From assembly GCF_006438915.1 (NCBI RefSeq), contig NZ_RCZE01000007.1, positions 124,001 to 188,000 on the forward strand: a DNA stretch of 64,000 nt, written 5' to 3'. The notes below the pieces were generated by a model. The model saw only the letters and a program-made list of their open reading frames with translations, did not search any database and was not told the origin of the DNA. The translations under genes and the position numbers were made by a program. The stretch is from Pseudomonas arsenicoxydans (GTDB lineage Bacteria; Pseudomonadota; Gammaproteobacteria; Pseudomonadales; Pseudomonadaceae). Below, piece after piece: positions 45,342 to 53,896 of this stretch (the stretch's first letter is position 1; each line of letters starts with the position of its first letter).

Positions 45342-45886
45342 TTATCCTAATATTCTATTCAAAAAGCTTTCTGTGAGAGACGACGTACCGGCTGGAGCTT
45401 CATCATCAAATTTGAGCATCACGCAGGTCTTACCGGACGGATTCGTAAACTTAACGGCATTGTCTTTACTGAACACCCCTGGCAGTGACGACCCATCCTC
45501 GAAATGAGCGGTGCACGATAAGCCTTCATAGCTTTCGTCAGCTGGAATTCTGAAGCCGATCCAGCTTGCGAAACCCGTTAACGGCGCAGGAGGAACAAAT
45601 TCGCAGGGTGTGTGGGTATCGCCAATTATTACCGTACCCGAACCACCAATCACGATGCCGCCGTGGGTACCTCCGGTATCGATGGTCGCTGCATTCTTGC
45701 CGTAATGAACACGGTCGCAGACAGTCCTGAAGAGAGCGCACTACCGCAAGTGCAGGTGTCGCCCTGACGCGCTGCGGGAAGGCCGTCGAAGAATACGTCG
45801 GGAGATCCTGATGCAATCGGGTTGGTACCGTGCCCCGGTAAAGGACAACGGTATAAATCGCTTTTACGCGCTGCTGGCTTAGCCAC
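45342..45886 (-). pseudogene. PAAR-domain protein, frameshifted
   Basis: Reading from 45886, the PAAR start MAKPAARKSDLYRCPLPGHG continues normally to SGLSATVFI, then leaves the family pattern. The expected NGKNAATIDTGGTHGG followed by IVIGGSGTVIIG continues in another frame. A single missing base between 45703 and 45704 (ATT-ACGGC for ATT-AACGGC) explains it. The rest of the protein (to 45342) is intact, with a beta-type extension. PAAR proteins cap the VgrG spike of type VI secretion. The gene is broken, or the base is a sequencing error, or the frame is shifted on purpose. Confidence 0.8.
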
Positions 45887-46262
45887 TTTGACCTCCTGTC
45901 AAAAATCCTTGCGAGCGTCATAACCTACCCGAAACAAAGGGGACGGACCACATTACTTCACAACGTAATTTGGGCTCGATGTGTTCGAAGGTTGCGAGAA
46001 CAGGGCCTCCACGATACCCTCCCACCGTCGCTGCCAATTCAGCGGCCGGGCTTGGTAACCCGAGGTAAATCACTGCGCAGCAGTGCCATGCGTTCGCAGG
46101 CGCTTTTTTTTTCGCCTGCGATCTGCGTTATGGCGGCTGTGCGTGGGACGTCTTCGGACGTGCCGGTTTCCTTGATTTCCCGGTTTACCAACCTGCGCAC
46201 AGCTGCCACCCATTCGCTTGGTAACGAATTGTGGCGGCTCTTAAAAATTAAGGAGCTTCACA
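45887..46262 (+). ncRNA. Structured 5' leader of the DUF3077 gene
   Basis: 376 bases without a gene. Predicted elements: CGGG-CTTGGTAA-CCCG (46047-46062); CACTGC-GCA-GCAGTG (46071-46085); TCGCAGGCG with a ten-base T-rich loop and CGCCTGCGA (46094-46121); ACGTC-TTCG-GACGT (46148-46161), a stable UUCG tetraloop; and ATTCG-CTTGGTAA-CGAAT (46212-46229) inside AGCTGCCAC / GTGGCGGCT (46201-46209/46231-46239). TTACCAA at 46185-46191 is complementary to both identical loops. GGCGGCTGTGCG (46132-46143) can pair instead with CGCACAGCTGCC (46196-46207), which excludes the last stem. It reads toward the small ORF at 46263. I do not recognise a named RNA family. Confidence 0.65.
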
Positions 46263-46379
46263 ATGCGCTGTATGGATACGTACACAATTTGGCTTTTCCC
46301 TCAACGCAACTCCCAGTTGCGTAACGCCCCACCGTCCGCCCTCTCCCACCGCATCTCCATCATCGGAGGTGGCCAATGA
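46263..46379 (+). CDS. 38-aa leader ORF coupled to the DUF3077 gene
   Basis: AAGGAG stands seven bases before the ATG at 46263, an ideal ribosome binding site. The peptide begins MRCMDTYTIWLFPQRNSQLR and ends SIIGGGQ. Its TGA overlaps the next ATG as ATGA, so the two are translationally coupled. Codons for RNSQLRN form a perfect hairpin ACGCAACT-CCC-AGTTGCGT (46304-46322). Confidence 0.65.
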   Translation: MRCMDTYTIWLFPQRNSQLRNAPPSALSHRISIIGGGQ

Positions 46380-46687
46380 CCTATCAATCAGAGCTGAAAA
46401 CCATCGGCCTAACCCCCGCCATTTACTGTGCCGATCAACCACTCTTCCACGTCACTCGTGGTGTTCCCCTTGGGGATGCATTAGCCATGGCTTCTGACTT
46501 TCTGTTTCTCGCCAAGAAGCTGAATGAAGATGCGGCGTATGCCACGGACACCGACCGGCACGCCTGGGCCGCGCATTATTTGACGGCGATGAGTAAGGCG
46601 GTGGTTGATGATGCGGTGAAGGTGCTTGGGCGGGGGCGGGGTTCTGCGGCGGCGGCTGAGCGGGCGGGGGCGACGTCTGAAGGATAG
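46376..46687 (+). CDS. DUF3077-type small protein
   Basis: 103 residues starting MTYQSELKTIGLTPAIYCAD, with GGAGG six bases upstream inside the preceding ORF. The core LFHVTRGVPLGDALAMASDF is the pattern I know from Pseudomonas DUF3077 proteins, which exist in many paralogues. It is helical and soluble. The C-terminus is a low-complexity Arg/Gly/Ala tail from very GC-rich DNA. Function unknown; the leader suggests post-transcriptional control. Confidence 0.7.
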   Translation: MTYQSELKTIGLTPAIYCADQPLFHVTRGVPLGDALAMASDFLFLAKKLNEDAAYATDTDRHAWAAHYLTAMSKAVVDDAVKVLGRGRGSAAAAERAGATSEG

Positions 46688-46757
46688 TGGTTGAAAAATG
46701 GGGAGTGGGCTGCTTGATGGTGGCGGTAGGGTCAGCATTGATGTTGGCTGGTCTGAC

Positions 46758-46787
46758 GCCTTCGCGAGCAAGCCCGCTCCCACATTG
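46758..46787. repeat. Solitary REP arm, TTCGCGAGCAAGCCCGCTCC type
   Basis: A single arm without an inverted partner, downstream of the DUF3077 gene. Confidence 0.85.
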
Positions 46788-46809
46788 GATGTGTGTTTAG
46801 TCAGTTGGG

Positions 46810-46832
46810 CCCCGAGTTTTTCGGGGTTTTTT
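46810..46832 (+). terminator. Terminator downstream of the DUF3077 gene
   Basis: CCCCGA / TCGGGG with a short T-rich loop and six Ts on the plus strand. Confidence 0.85.
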
Positions 46833-46842
46833 CGTGTTGGGG

Positions 46843-47211
46843 TCAGAGGACGTGTTGGGAGATCAGTTTTGAGATTTCTACCATTGATGTTCTGCCGGTG
46901 AATTCGAACTTCACTTTTCCCAACGACGAGAAGTAGATCTCCAGCTCCGAATCCAGGTCGAAGGTGCCGGATGTTTCCACCGAGTACGCCACGATGTTTT
47001 TGTAGGGCAGCGAGGTAAAGTCTTTTTTGCTGCCGGTGAGGCCCTGGACGTTGACGGCGATGATGCGTTTGTTGGTGAACACCACGCCGTCGCGCATGGA
47101 TTTGTAGGCGTCGATGACCTGCTCCCCTTCCAGCAGCAGTGCGCTGACGCGTTCGGCGTATTCTTCGTTTTGCTTGAGTTTGAAGAATCCCTTGTTGTTG
47201 AAATCGATCAT
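46843..47211 (-). CDS. Bacterial PH-domain protein
   Basis: 122 residues of the bacterial pleckstrin-homology type, with the fold signatures ALLLEGEQVIDAYKSMRDGV, FTNKRIIAVNVQGLTGSKKDF and PYKNIVAYSVETSGTFDLDSE. No membrane segment or signal peptide is seen. Its role in Pseudomonas is unknown to me. It lies 12 bases downstream of a secreted-protein gene on the same strand. Confidence 0.88.
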   Translation of the reverse strand: MIDFNNKGFFKLKQNEEYAERVSALLLEGEQVIDAYKSMRDGVVFTNKRIIAVNVQGLTGSKKDFTSLPYKNIVAYSVETSGTFDLDSELEIYFSSLGKVKFEFTGRTSMVEISKLISQHVL

Positions 47212-47223
47212 GTGTCGCTCCTG

Positions 47224-47676
47224 TTATTCAATCTGTATCGGTCCTTTGGTCCCGGCATCGCTGTCGGTCCAGTAGTCCTGATTCTGCAGGCTTCGATCGC
47301 CCTGGAGGGTGAAGAGAATTTTGCCCTGGCGAAACTGTAGCGTGCCGTCGATACGCTTGGCGTTGACCTGTTTGCCGTTGACCCACACCTGTTCCTTGGC
47401 ATCGATGCGGAGGGTGGCGACGGTTGCGCCGGCATCGCTCTTGGCCACCCATTGCCCGACGTAGGGGGTTTGGGCGCTTGAGCTGTCCGCGGTGGGGTTG
47501 CTGAAGCCGGCCTTGGCGTTTTCTGCCTTGCTCTTGTGGATATCGCAGCCTTGGGTTTCGCTGACCTGGGTGCAACCGGATTGCTCCAGCTGTTTGCGGT
47601 ATGTGTCGTTGATGGCGTAGGCCGGGGATTGCGCCGCGATCAGGATGACCAGCGCAGGCAGGATGAGTCGGTTCAT
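47224..47676 (-). CDS. Exported protein of unknown function
   Basis: 150 residues. A signal peptide (MNRLILPALVILIAAQSPAYA, cut before IND) is followed by a Cys pair (SGCTQVSETQGCDIH) that could form a disulfide, a Ser-rich linker, and a beta-rich C-terminal half (TLRIDAKEQVWVNGKQVNA). Probably cotranscribed with the PH-domain gene. Confidence 0.8.
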   Translation of the reverse strand: MNRLILPALVILIAAQSPAYAINDTYRKQLEQSGCTQVSETQGCDIHKSKAENAKAGFSNPTADSSSAQTPYVGQWVAKSDAGATVATLRIDAKEQVWVNGKQVNAKRIDGTLQFRQGKILFTLQGDRSLQNQDYWTDSDAGTKGPIQIE

Positions 47677-48050
47677 GTGTGCTCCTTTGCGATCTCGTCG
47701 GACGGCATCGTACGTTTACTGTAGCGGGCGAGTGTGCCGCGCTTGTGCCACAAAACATTTCAGACAATGCGCGCCGTGGTCAGTGCTCTTCTAGACTTAA
47801 CGGGTGGTCGTGGAAAGAACCGAGCACGTCGCTTTGGTGCAGTCGAATCAATACCAGCGTGGCAAGCTGCCTCAATGCCCTATAAAAGGTGCGGCAAAGA
47901 CCGCGCCGGGCACAACAAGATGCCCGCTCAGGGTGCCCTGGCCAACGGCCTGACAATGCCACGATACCGTGACGTGGTGTGAATGCCGCAGCCGACACTT
48001 TCGGACGACCGACAACCGCCAGGTTTGTCCGTGACCGTGAGGAATGCTGT
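47677..48050. other. Intergenic region upstream of formate dehydrogenase
   Basis: 374 bases between divergent genes. A TATAAA at 47881-47886 lacks a good -35. CCACG-n9-CGTGG at 47959-47977, with CACG-ATAC-CGTG nested in it, is a possible operator. An AGGA at 48040-48043 is the ribosome binding site of the first fds gene. I find no GG-n10-GC pair typical of sigma-54, and no gene in the ORFs here. Confidence 0.4.
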
Positions 48051-48527
48051 ATGCCTGATGAGATGTTGCAATTGCCTATGGTCAACAGCGTGCTGGAGCG
48101 CCACAAGGGCTCTGCGGGTGCACTGTTGCCCATCCTTCATGAGATTCAGGCCGGGATCGGTTACATCCCCGATGCCGCCATCCCCGAGATTGCCCACGCC
48201 CTCAATCAGAGTCAGGCCGAGATTCGTGGGGTGATCAGCTTTTACCATGACTTCCGCACCGCGCCGCCGGCCCGACATATTCTGCGTCTGTGTCGGGCTG
48301 AGTCGTGCAAGAGTCGTGGCGCCGAGCAGCTTGCCGCGCAGTTGCGTGAACGACTGCAACTGGACGATCACGGCAGCAGCGCCGATGGCAGCATCAGTTT
48401 GCGTCCGGTGTATTGCCTTGGCGCTTGTGCTTGTTCGCCAGCGCTGGAACTTGATGGTCAGGTGCATGCGCGGCTCAGTGCCGAGCGTCTCGATGCTTTG
48501 CTCGACGCTTGCCGGGAGGACGTATGA
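48051..48527 (+). CDS. fdsG: NAD-linked formate dehydrogenase, gamma (NuoE-like) subunit
   Basis: 158 residues from ATG 48051. The thioredoxin-like [2Fe-2S] fold has its cysteines in LCRAESCKS and YCLGACACSP. It passes electrons from the beta subunit. The stop overlaps the next start as ATGA. Confidence 0.92.
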   Translation: MPDEMLQLPMVNSVLERHKGSAGALLPILHEIQAGIGYIPDAAIPEIAHALNQSQAEIRGVISFYHDFRTAPPARHILRLCRAESCKSRGAEQLAAQLRERLQLDDHGSSADGSISLRPVYCLGACACSPALELDGQVHARLSAERLDALLDACREDV

Positions 48528-50056
48528 GCCTCTATCTATCCTGTGATTCCCTGGCCCGTGCCGTGGGTGCCGATGCGGTGGCGTCTGCCCTTGCCAGCCA
48601 GGACCTGCAACGCACCAGTTCTCGCGGCCTGTACTGGCTGGAACCGCTGTTGGAAGTGGACACCGCGCAAGGCCGTATCGGTTTTGGCCCGCTGACCGCT
48701 AGCGATGTGCCGTCCGTGCTCGATGCGCTGCAAGGCGAGCCGTCCTCGCACCCACTGGCCTTGGGCCTGGTGGAAGAATTGCCGTATCTGAAGTCTCAAC
48801 AACGTTTGCTGTTTGCCCGCGCCGGCATCACCCGGCCGTTGTCGCTGGACGATTACCGGGCCCACGGAGGTTTCGAGGGTTTAACAAGGGCCGTCACTAT
48901 TGGCGGCGATGAGACCGCGACCGCGGTGTTCGATTCAGGCCTGCGTGGCCGTGGCGGCGCGGCCTTCCCCGCCGGGATCAAATGGCGCACGGTGCGCGCC
49001 ACCCAGGCGACGCAGAAATACATTGTGTGCAACGCCGACGAAGGCGACTCCGGCACTTTCGCCGACCGCATGTTGATGGAAGGTGACCCCTTCCTGCTGA
49101 TCGAAGGCATGGCCATTGCCGGCATCACCGTCGGCGCCAGCTACGGCTACATCTATGTGCGCTCGGAATATCCACAGGCCATCGCCACGCTGAACGAGGC
49201 GCTGGTGATTGCCCGGACTAACGGTTACCTCGGCGCCAATGTCGGCGGCAGCGGCTTGGCCTTCGATATGGAAGTGCGCGTCGGTGCAGGCGCTTATATC
49301 TGCGGTGAAGAAACCGCGCTGCTGGATTCGCTGGAAGGCAAGCGCGGGATCGTCCGCGCCAAGCCGCCGATCCCCGCGTTGAAAGGCCTATTCGGTTTGC
49401 CGACTCTGGTGCACAACGTACTGACGCTGGCCTCGGTGCCGCTGATTCTGGCCAAGGGTGCGCAGTTCTATCGCGATTACGGCATGGGCCGCTCCTTGGG
49501 CACGATGCCGTTCCAATTGGCGGGCAATATTCGTCGTGGCGGTCTGGTGGAACGGGCTTTCGGCCTGACCCTGCGGGAACTGGTGGAAGACTACGGCGGC
49601 GGCACCGCCAGTGGCCGACCATTGAAAGCTGCGCAAGTCGGCGGCCCACTCGGCGCCTGGGTGCCACCGTCGCAATTCGACACACCGCTGGATTACGAAG
49701 CGTTCGCCGGCATCGGCGCGATGCTCGGTCATGGCGGTGTGGTGGTGGCTGACGACACGCTTGACATGGCCCACATGGCGCGCTTCGCCATGCAGTTCTG
49801 CGCCGAGGAATCCTGTGGCAAGTGCACGCCCTGCCGCATCGGCTCGACCCGGGGCGTGGAGGTGATCGACCGCTTGCTGGCAGCACCGGACCAGAACGGT
49901 CGCGATGAGCAGGTGATCCTCCTCAAGGACCTGTGCGACACCCTGCAATACGGTTCGCTGTGCGCCTTGGGCGGCATGGTGTCCTTTCCCGTCGCCAGCG
50001 CCCTCAAGTACTTCCCCGCCGACTTCGGTCTGCAATCTTCGGAGGCCGACCAATGA
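48524..50056 (+). CDS. fdsB: NAD-linked formate dehydrogenase, beta (NuoF-like) subunit
   Basis: 510 residues. The FMN/NADH-binding region has GLRGRGGAAFPAGIKW and NADEGDSGTFADR, and the C-terminal [4Fe-4S] ligands are in CAEESCGKCTPCRIGSTRG. It reduces NAD with electrons from formate. The N-terminal 110 residues form an extra thioredoxin-like extension. ATGA overlaps at both ends couple it to fdsG and fdsA. Confidence 0.95.
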   Translation: MSLYLSCDSLARAVGADAVASALASQDLQRTSSRGLYWLEPLLEVDTAQGRIGFGPLTASDVPSVLDALQGEPSSHPLALGLVEELPYLKSQQRLLFARAGITRPLSLDDYRAHGGFEGLTRAVTIGGDETATAVFDSGLRGRGGAAFPAGIKWRTVRATQATQKYIVCNADEGDSGTFADRMLMEGDPFLLIEGMAIAGITVGASYGYIYVRSEYPQAIATLNEALVIARTNGYLGANVGGSGLAFDMEVRVGAGAYICGEETALLDSLEGKRGIVRAKPPIPALKGLFGLPTLVHNVLTLASVPLILAKGAQFYRDYGMGRSLGTMPFQLAGNIRRGGLVERAFGLTLRELVEDYGGGTASGRPLKAAQVGGPLGAWVPPSQFDTPLDYEAFAGIGAMLGHGGVVVADDTLDMAHMARFAMQFCAEESCGKCTPCRIGSTRGVEVIDRLLAAPDQNGRDEQVILLKDLCDTLQYGSLCALGGMVSFPVASALKYFPADFGLQSSEADQ

Positions 50057-52935
50057 TCACTCTCTTCGACCCGAACACCGACATCGATCTGGGCACTCCG
50101 GCCCGCGAAAGTCAGGTGCAAATCACCCTGAACATCGACGGCCGCAGCATCAGCGTGCCCGAAGGCACTTCGGTGATGCGCGCCGCCGCGCTGATGGGCA
50201 CCACGATTCCGAAACTGTGCGCCACCGACAGCCTCGAAGCCTTCGGTTCTTGCCGCATGTGTCTGGTAGAAATCGATGGCATGCGCGGCTACCCGGCGTC
50301 CTGCACCACGCCGGTCAGCGAAGGCATGAGCGTTCACACCCAGACGCCGAAACTCGCGACCCTGCGCCGCAACGTCATGGAGTTGTACATCTCCGATCAC
50401 CCGCTGGACTGCCTGACCTGCTCGGCCAACGGCAACTGCGAACTGCAAACCGTTGCCGGTCAGGTTGGCCTGCGGGAAGTGCGTTACGGCTATGAAGGCG
50501 AGAATCATCTGGCCGATGTGAAGGACACTTCCAACCCCTATTTCGACTACGACCCGAGCAAGTGCATCGTCTGCAACCGTTGCGTGCGCGCCTGCGAAGA
50601 AACCCAAGGCACGTTTGCCCTGACCATTACCGGTCGCGGGTTCGAGTCCCGGGTCGAGGCCGCCGGTGGCGATAACTTCCTCGACTCGGAATGCGTGTCT
50701 TGCGGCGCCTGTGTGCAAGCCTGCCCTACCGCGACGCTGATGGAAAAAAGCGTGGTCGAACTGGGTCAGCCCGAACGCAGCGTGATCACCACGTGCGCCT
50801 ATTGCGGCGTGGGTTGCTCGTTCCGCGCAGAGATGAAAGGCGACCAACTGGTGCGCATGGTTCCGGACAAGAACGGTCAGGCCAACCACGGCCACTCCTG
50901 CGTCAAAGGACGCTTTGCCTGGGGCTACGCCACTCACCCGGATCGCATCACCAAACCGATGATCCGTAAGCACATCAACGACCCGTGGCAGGAAGTCAGC
51001 TGGGATGAAGCGGTGACCTACGCCGCCAGCGAATTCCGTCGGCTGCAGCAAAAATACGGCCGTGATTCCATTGGTGGGATCACCTCCAGCCGTTGCACCA
51101 ACGAAGAAACCTATCTGGTGCAAAAACTGGTGCGCGCCGCGTTCGGCAACAACAACGTCGACACCTGCGCGCGGGTCTGCCACTCGCCGACCGGTTATGG
51201 CTTGAAACAAACGCTCGGTGAGTCCGCCGGCACCCAGAGTTTCGACTCGGTGATGCAGGCCGACGTGATCCTGGTGATGGGCGCCAACCCCAGCGACGCC
51301 CACCCTGTGTTCGCCTCCCAGCTCAAACGCCGTCTGCGTGAAGGCGCGCGGCTGATCGTCATCGACCCACGCCGCATTGATCTGGTGGACTCGGTGCATG
51401 CCCGCGCTGAATATCATTTGGCCCTGCGTCCGGGCACCAACGTCGCGATGCTCAACGCCTTGGCCCACGTGATCGTCACCGAAGGCCTGCTTGATCAAGC
51501 CTTTATCGACGCCCGCTGCGAGGGCAGCGATTTCGCGCGCTGGAGTGAGTTCGTCAGCCGCGCAGAAAACTCACCGGAAGTGCTCGCCGCCATCTGCGGC
51601 GTAGACGCTGCCGACATCCGCGCCGCCGCCCGCCTGTATGCCACCGGCGGCAACGCGGCGATCTATTACGGCCTCGGCGTCACCGAGCACAGCCAGGGCA
51701 GCACCGCGGTCATGGGCATCGCCAACCTGGCCATGGCCACCGGCAACATCGGCCGCGAAGGCGTCGGCGTGAACCCGCTGCGGGGGCAGAATAACGTGCA
51801 GGGCTCTTGCGACATGGGCTCCTTCCCCCACGAATTGCCGGGCTACCGACACATCTCCAACGAGGTGGTGCGGGCGCAGTTCGAACAGGCGTGGAACGTC
51901 ACCCTGCAACCCGATCCGGGCCTGCGCATTCCGAACATGTTCGAGGCCGCCCTCAGCGGCAGTTTCAAGGGCCTGTATTGCCAGGGCGAGGACATCGCCC
52001 AGAGCGATCCGAATACCCAGCACGTCACCGCAGCCCTGTCGGCCATGGAATGCATCGTGGTGCAGGATATTTTCCTCAACGAAACCGCCAGGTTCGCCCA
52101 CGTGTTCCTGCCGGGCAGTTCGTTCCTGGAAAAAGACGGCACCTTCACCAACGCCGAGCGCCGCATCTCTCGGGTGCGCAAGGTCATGGACCCTCTGGGC
52201 GGCAAGGCCGACTGGGAAGGCACCGTGGCCCTGGCCAACGCCTTGGGCTACCCGATGAACTACCAGCATCCGTCAGAAATCATGGATGAAATCGCCAGCC
52301 TGACGCCGACCTTCACCAACGTCAGCTACGCCGAACTGGATCGCCATGGCAGCCTGCAATGGCCGTGCAACGCCGCAGCACCGGACGGCACGCCGACCAT
52401 GCACATCGAGGAGTTCGTGCGCGGCAAGGGGCGTTTCATGCTCACCGGGTACGTGCCCACCGAAGAGAAGGTCAACAACCGCTATCCGCTGCTGCTGACC
52501 ACCGGGCGCATCCTCAGCCAGTACAACGTCGGCGCTCAGACCCGGCGTACCGAAAACGTCGCCTGGCACGACGAAGATCGTCTGGAAATCCACCCGACCG
52601 ACGCCGAGAGTCGTGGCATCAATGAGGGTGACTGGGTCGGCATCGGCAGCCGCGCGGGTCAGACCGTGCTGCGTGCGCGGGTCACCGAACGGGTCGCGCC
52701 GGGCGTGGTGTACACCACGTTCCACTTCCCTGAATCGGGGGCCAACGTGATCACCACCGACAACTCTGACTGGGCCACCAACTGTCCGGAGTACAAGGTC
52801 ACCGCCGTGGAGGTCAGCCGCGTTTACCACCCTTCCGAGTGGCAAAAACGCTATCAGGCGTTCAGTGATGAACAGGACCGTTTGCTCAAGGAACGCCGGC
52901 ATGCCCGTGGCGCTAAAGCGGAGGTGCGCCGATGA
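50053..52935 (+). CDS. fdsA: NAD-linked formate dehydrogenase, alpha (molybdenum) subunit
   Basis: 960 residues. The N-terminal ferredoxin region carries [2Fe-2S] ligands (GSCRMCLVE), the HPLDCLTCSANGNCEL segment, and two [4Fe-4S] sets (CIVCNRCVRAC, CVSCGACVQACP). The molybdopterin domain starts with CAYCGVGCSF; the Mo ligand is Cys in ARVCHSPTG, so selenocysteine is not used. It oxidises formate to CO2 in the cytosol. Confidence 0.96.
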   Translation: MITLFDPNTDIDLGTPARESQVQITLNIDGRSISVPEGTSVMRAAALMGTTIPKLCATDSLEAFGSCRMCLVEIDGMRGYPASCTTPVSEGMSVHTQTPKLATLRRNVMELYISDHPLDCLTCSANGNCELQTVAGQVGLREVRYGYEGENHLADVKDTSNPYFDYDPSKCIVCNRCVRACEETQGTFALTITGRGFESRVEAAGGDNFLDSECVSCGACVQACPTATLMEKSVVELGQPERSVITTCAYCGVGCSFRAEMKGDQLVRMVPDKNGQANHGHSCVKGRFAWGYATHPDRITKPMIRKHINDPWQEVSWDEAVTYAASEFRRLQQKYGRDSIGGITSSRCTNEETYLVQKLVRAAFGNNNVDTCARVCHSPTGYGLKQTLGESAGTQSFDSVMQADVILVMGANPSDAHPVFASQLKRRLREGARLIVIDPRRIDLVDSVHARAEYHLALRPGTNVAMLNALAHVIVTEGLLDQAFIDARCEGSDFARWSEFVSRAENSPEVLAAICGVDAADIRAAARLYATGGNAAIYYGLGVTEHSQGSTAVMGIANLAMATGNIGREGVGVNPLRGQNNVQGSCDMGSFPHELPGYRHISNEVVRAQFEQAWNVTLQPDPGLRIPNMFEAALSGSFKGLYCQGEDIAQSDPNTQHVTAALSAMECIVVQDIFLNETARFAHVFLPGSSFLEKDGTFTNAERRISRVRKVMDPLGGKADWEGTVALANALGYPMNYQHPSEIMDEIASLTPTFTNVSYAELDRHGSLQWPCNAAAPDGTPTMHIEEFVRGKGRFMLTGYVPTEEKVNNRYPLLLTTGRILSQYNVGAQTRRTENVAWHDEDRLEIHPTDAESRGINEGDWVGIGSRAGQTVLRARVTERVAPGVVYTTFHFPESGANVITTDNSDWATNCPEYKVTAVEVSRVYHPSEWQKRYQAFSDEQDRLLKERRHARGAKAEVRR

Positions 52936-53153
52936 GCACTGAAAACCTGATCAAGATGGCCAACCAGATCGCCCAGTATTTCGCCACCGAACCGGACCAG
53001 CAACAGGCCGTGCTCGGCGTACGCAATCATCTGCAGATGTACTGGACGCCAAGCATGCGCAAGGAATTGCTGGCCTGGCAGACGGAGCATCAGGGCGCGG
53101 ACATGCATCCATTGGCGCAGGCGGCGGTCAGTGGGGCGGGGTGGGCGGCTTAG
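52932..53153 (+). CDS. fdsD: Formate dehydrogenase delta subunit
   Basis: 73 residues. MSTENLIKMANQIAQYFATE and HLQMYWTPSMRKELLAW match the FdsD family, a small protein needed for the active complex. It overlaps fdsA as ATGA. No fdhD sulfurtransferase gene lies next to it. Confidence 0.92.
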   Translation: MSTENLIKMANQIAQYFATEPDQQQAVLGVRNHLQMYWTPSMRKELLAWQTEHQGADMHPLAQAAVSGAGWAA

Positions 53154-53203
53154 GTTCACACGATCCTCGGAAAGGATTGCCCCTTGGCCTGTTGACTGAA
53201 AAC

Positions 53204-53308
53204 TGTGGCGAGGGAGCTTGCTCCCGCTGAACTGCGCAGCAGTCCCCTTCTTCTTCGGAACTTAGGGGGCCGCTTCGCGACCCAGCGGGAGCAAGCTCCC
53301 TCGCCACA
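53204..53308. repeat. REPIN, TGTGGCGAGGGAGCTTGCTC type
   Basis: Two inverted arms at the ends of a 105-base segment between fdsD and the next gene. Confidence 0.92.
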
Positions 53309-53438
53309 TTGGAGTCGCGCTGCGGCTCAAATAATCGACATAAACCCACAACGCCCTTCAGCTCAAAGCCACTGATTTGATATCGTGCGTGCCATCGCCT
53401 CATCAAAGACCCACGACGTTGTTAACAGGGAAGGTTGA

Positions 53439-53816
53439 ATGCAGTTAATCAGTATGTTGCTGTTCTTCGCTGCAACAGCAGGGATGTGGATTTGGGTCGT
53501 GAAGAGCCGTGGCCCGTTGAATATCTGGCTGGCGAACCTTGGCGCCGCCGTGGCCAGTTTTATCGTCGGGGCTGCGATACTGATTCTTTGCTCGAGATGG
53601 CTAACCCCGGACATCCCCTTCTCCCGAGCCCCGGCCTTTGCGCTGTATACGTTGATGGCATATATAGGCGTTCTGATCGGGACCTGGCTCTTTATGATCG
53701 CCAGGTGCAACCAGGAACAATCCCCCTTCTATCGTCATTTGGCTGCGTTAGCGTGCAGCCTGGTGGCCGCATTGATTGCGCTGGTGGTGTCGGTCACGAT
53801 CTTTCCCCTCAAGTGA
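53439..53816 (+). CDS. Small integral membrane protein (125 aa)
   Basis: Four hydrophobic helices: LISMLLFFAATAGMWIWVV, IWLANLGAAVASFIVGAAIL, FALYTLMAYIGVLIGTWLF and LAALACSLVAALIALVVSV. AGGGAAGG precedes the ATG. I recognise no family. Confidence 0.75.
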   Translation: MQLISMLLFFAATAGMWIWVVKSRGPLNIWLANLGAAVASFIVGAAILILCSRWLTPDIPFSRAPAFALYTLMAYIGVLIGTWLFMIARCNQEQSPFYRHLAALACSLVAALIALVVSVTIFPLK

Positions 53817-53896
53817 CCCCCTCGGGCGATTGATGAAGCTCAGCCAGGGCTCTGCGCTATCATCGCCGACCTGTGCGCCAAGAGCCTTGAACCCGG

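Noticed and set aside
42904..47676. Integrated island with att repeat at tRNA-Leu
   Set aside because: I looked for a second copy of the tRNA 3' end downstream and saw none; no integrase gene is present, so an island boundary is not claimed.
47679..47982. Short plus-strand ORFs upstream of fdsG
   Set aside because: No ribosome binding site, no conserved pattern, and they overlap the likely promoter region.
49729..51498. 589-codon minus-strand ORF opposite fdsB/fdsA
   Set aside because: Spans two confirmed coding genes in antisense; no motif.
50053..52935. Selenocysteine formate dehydrogenase
   Set aside because: The active-site position is a Cys codon in ARVCHSPTG and there is no in-frame TGA.
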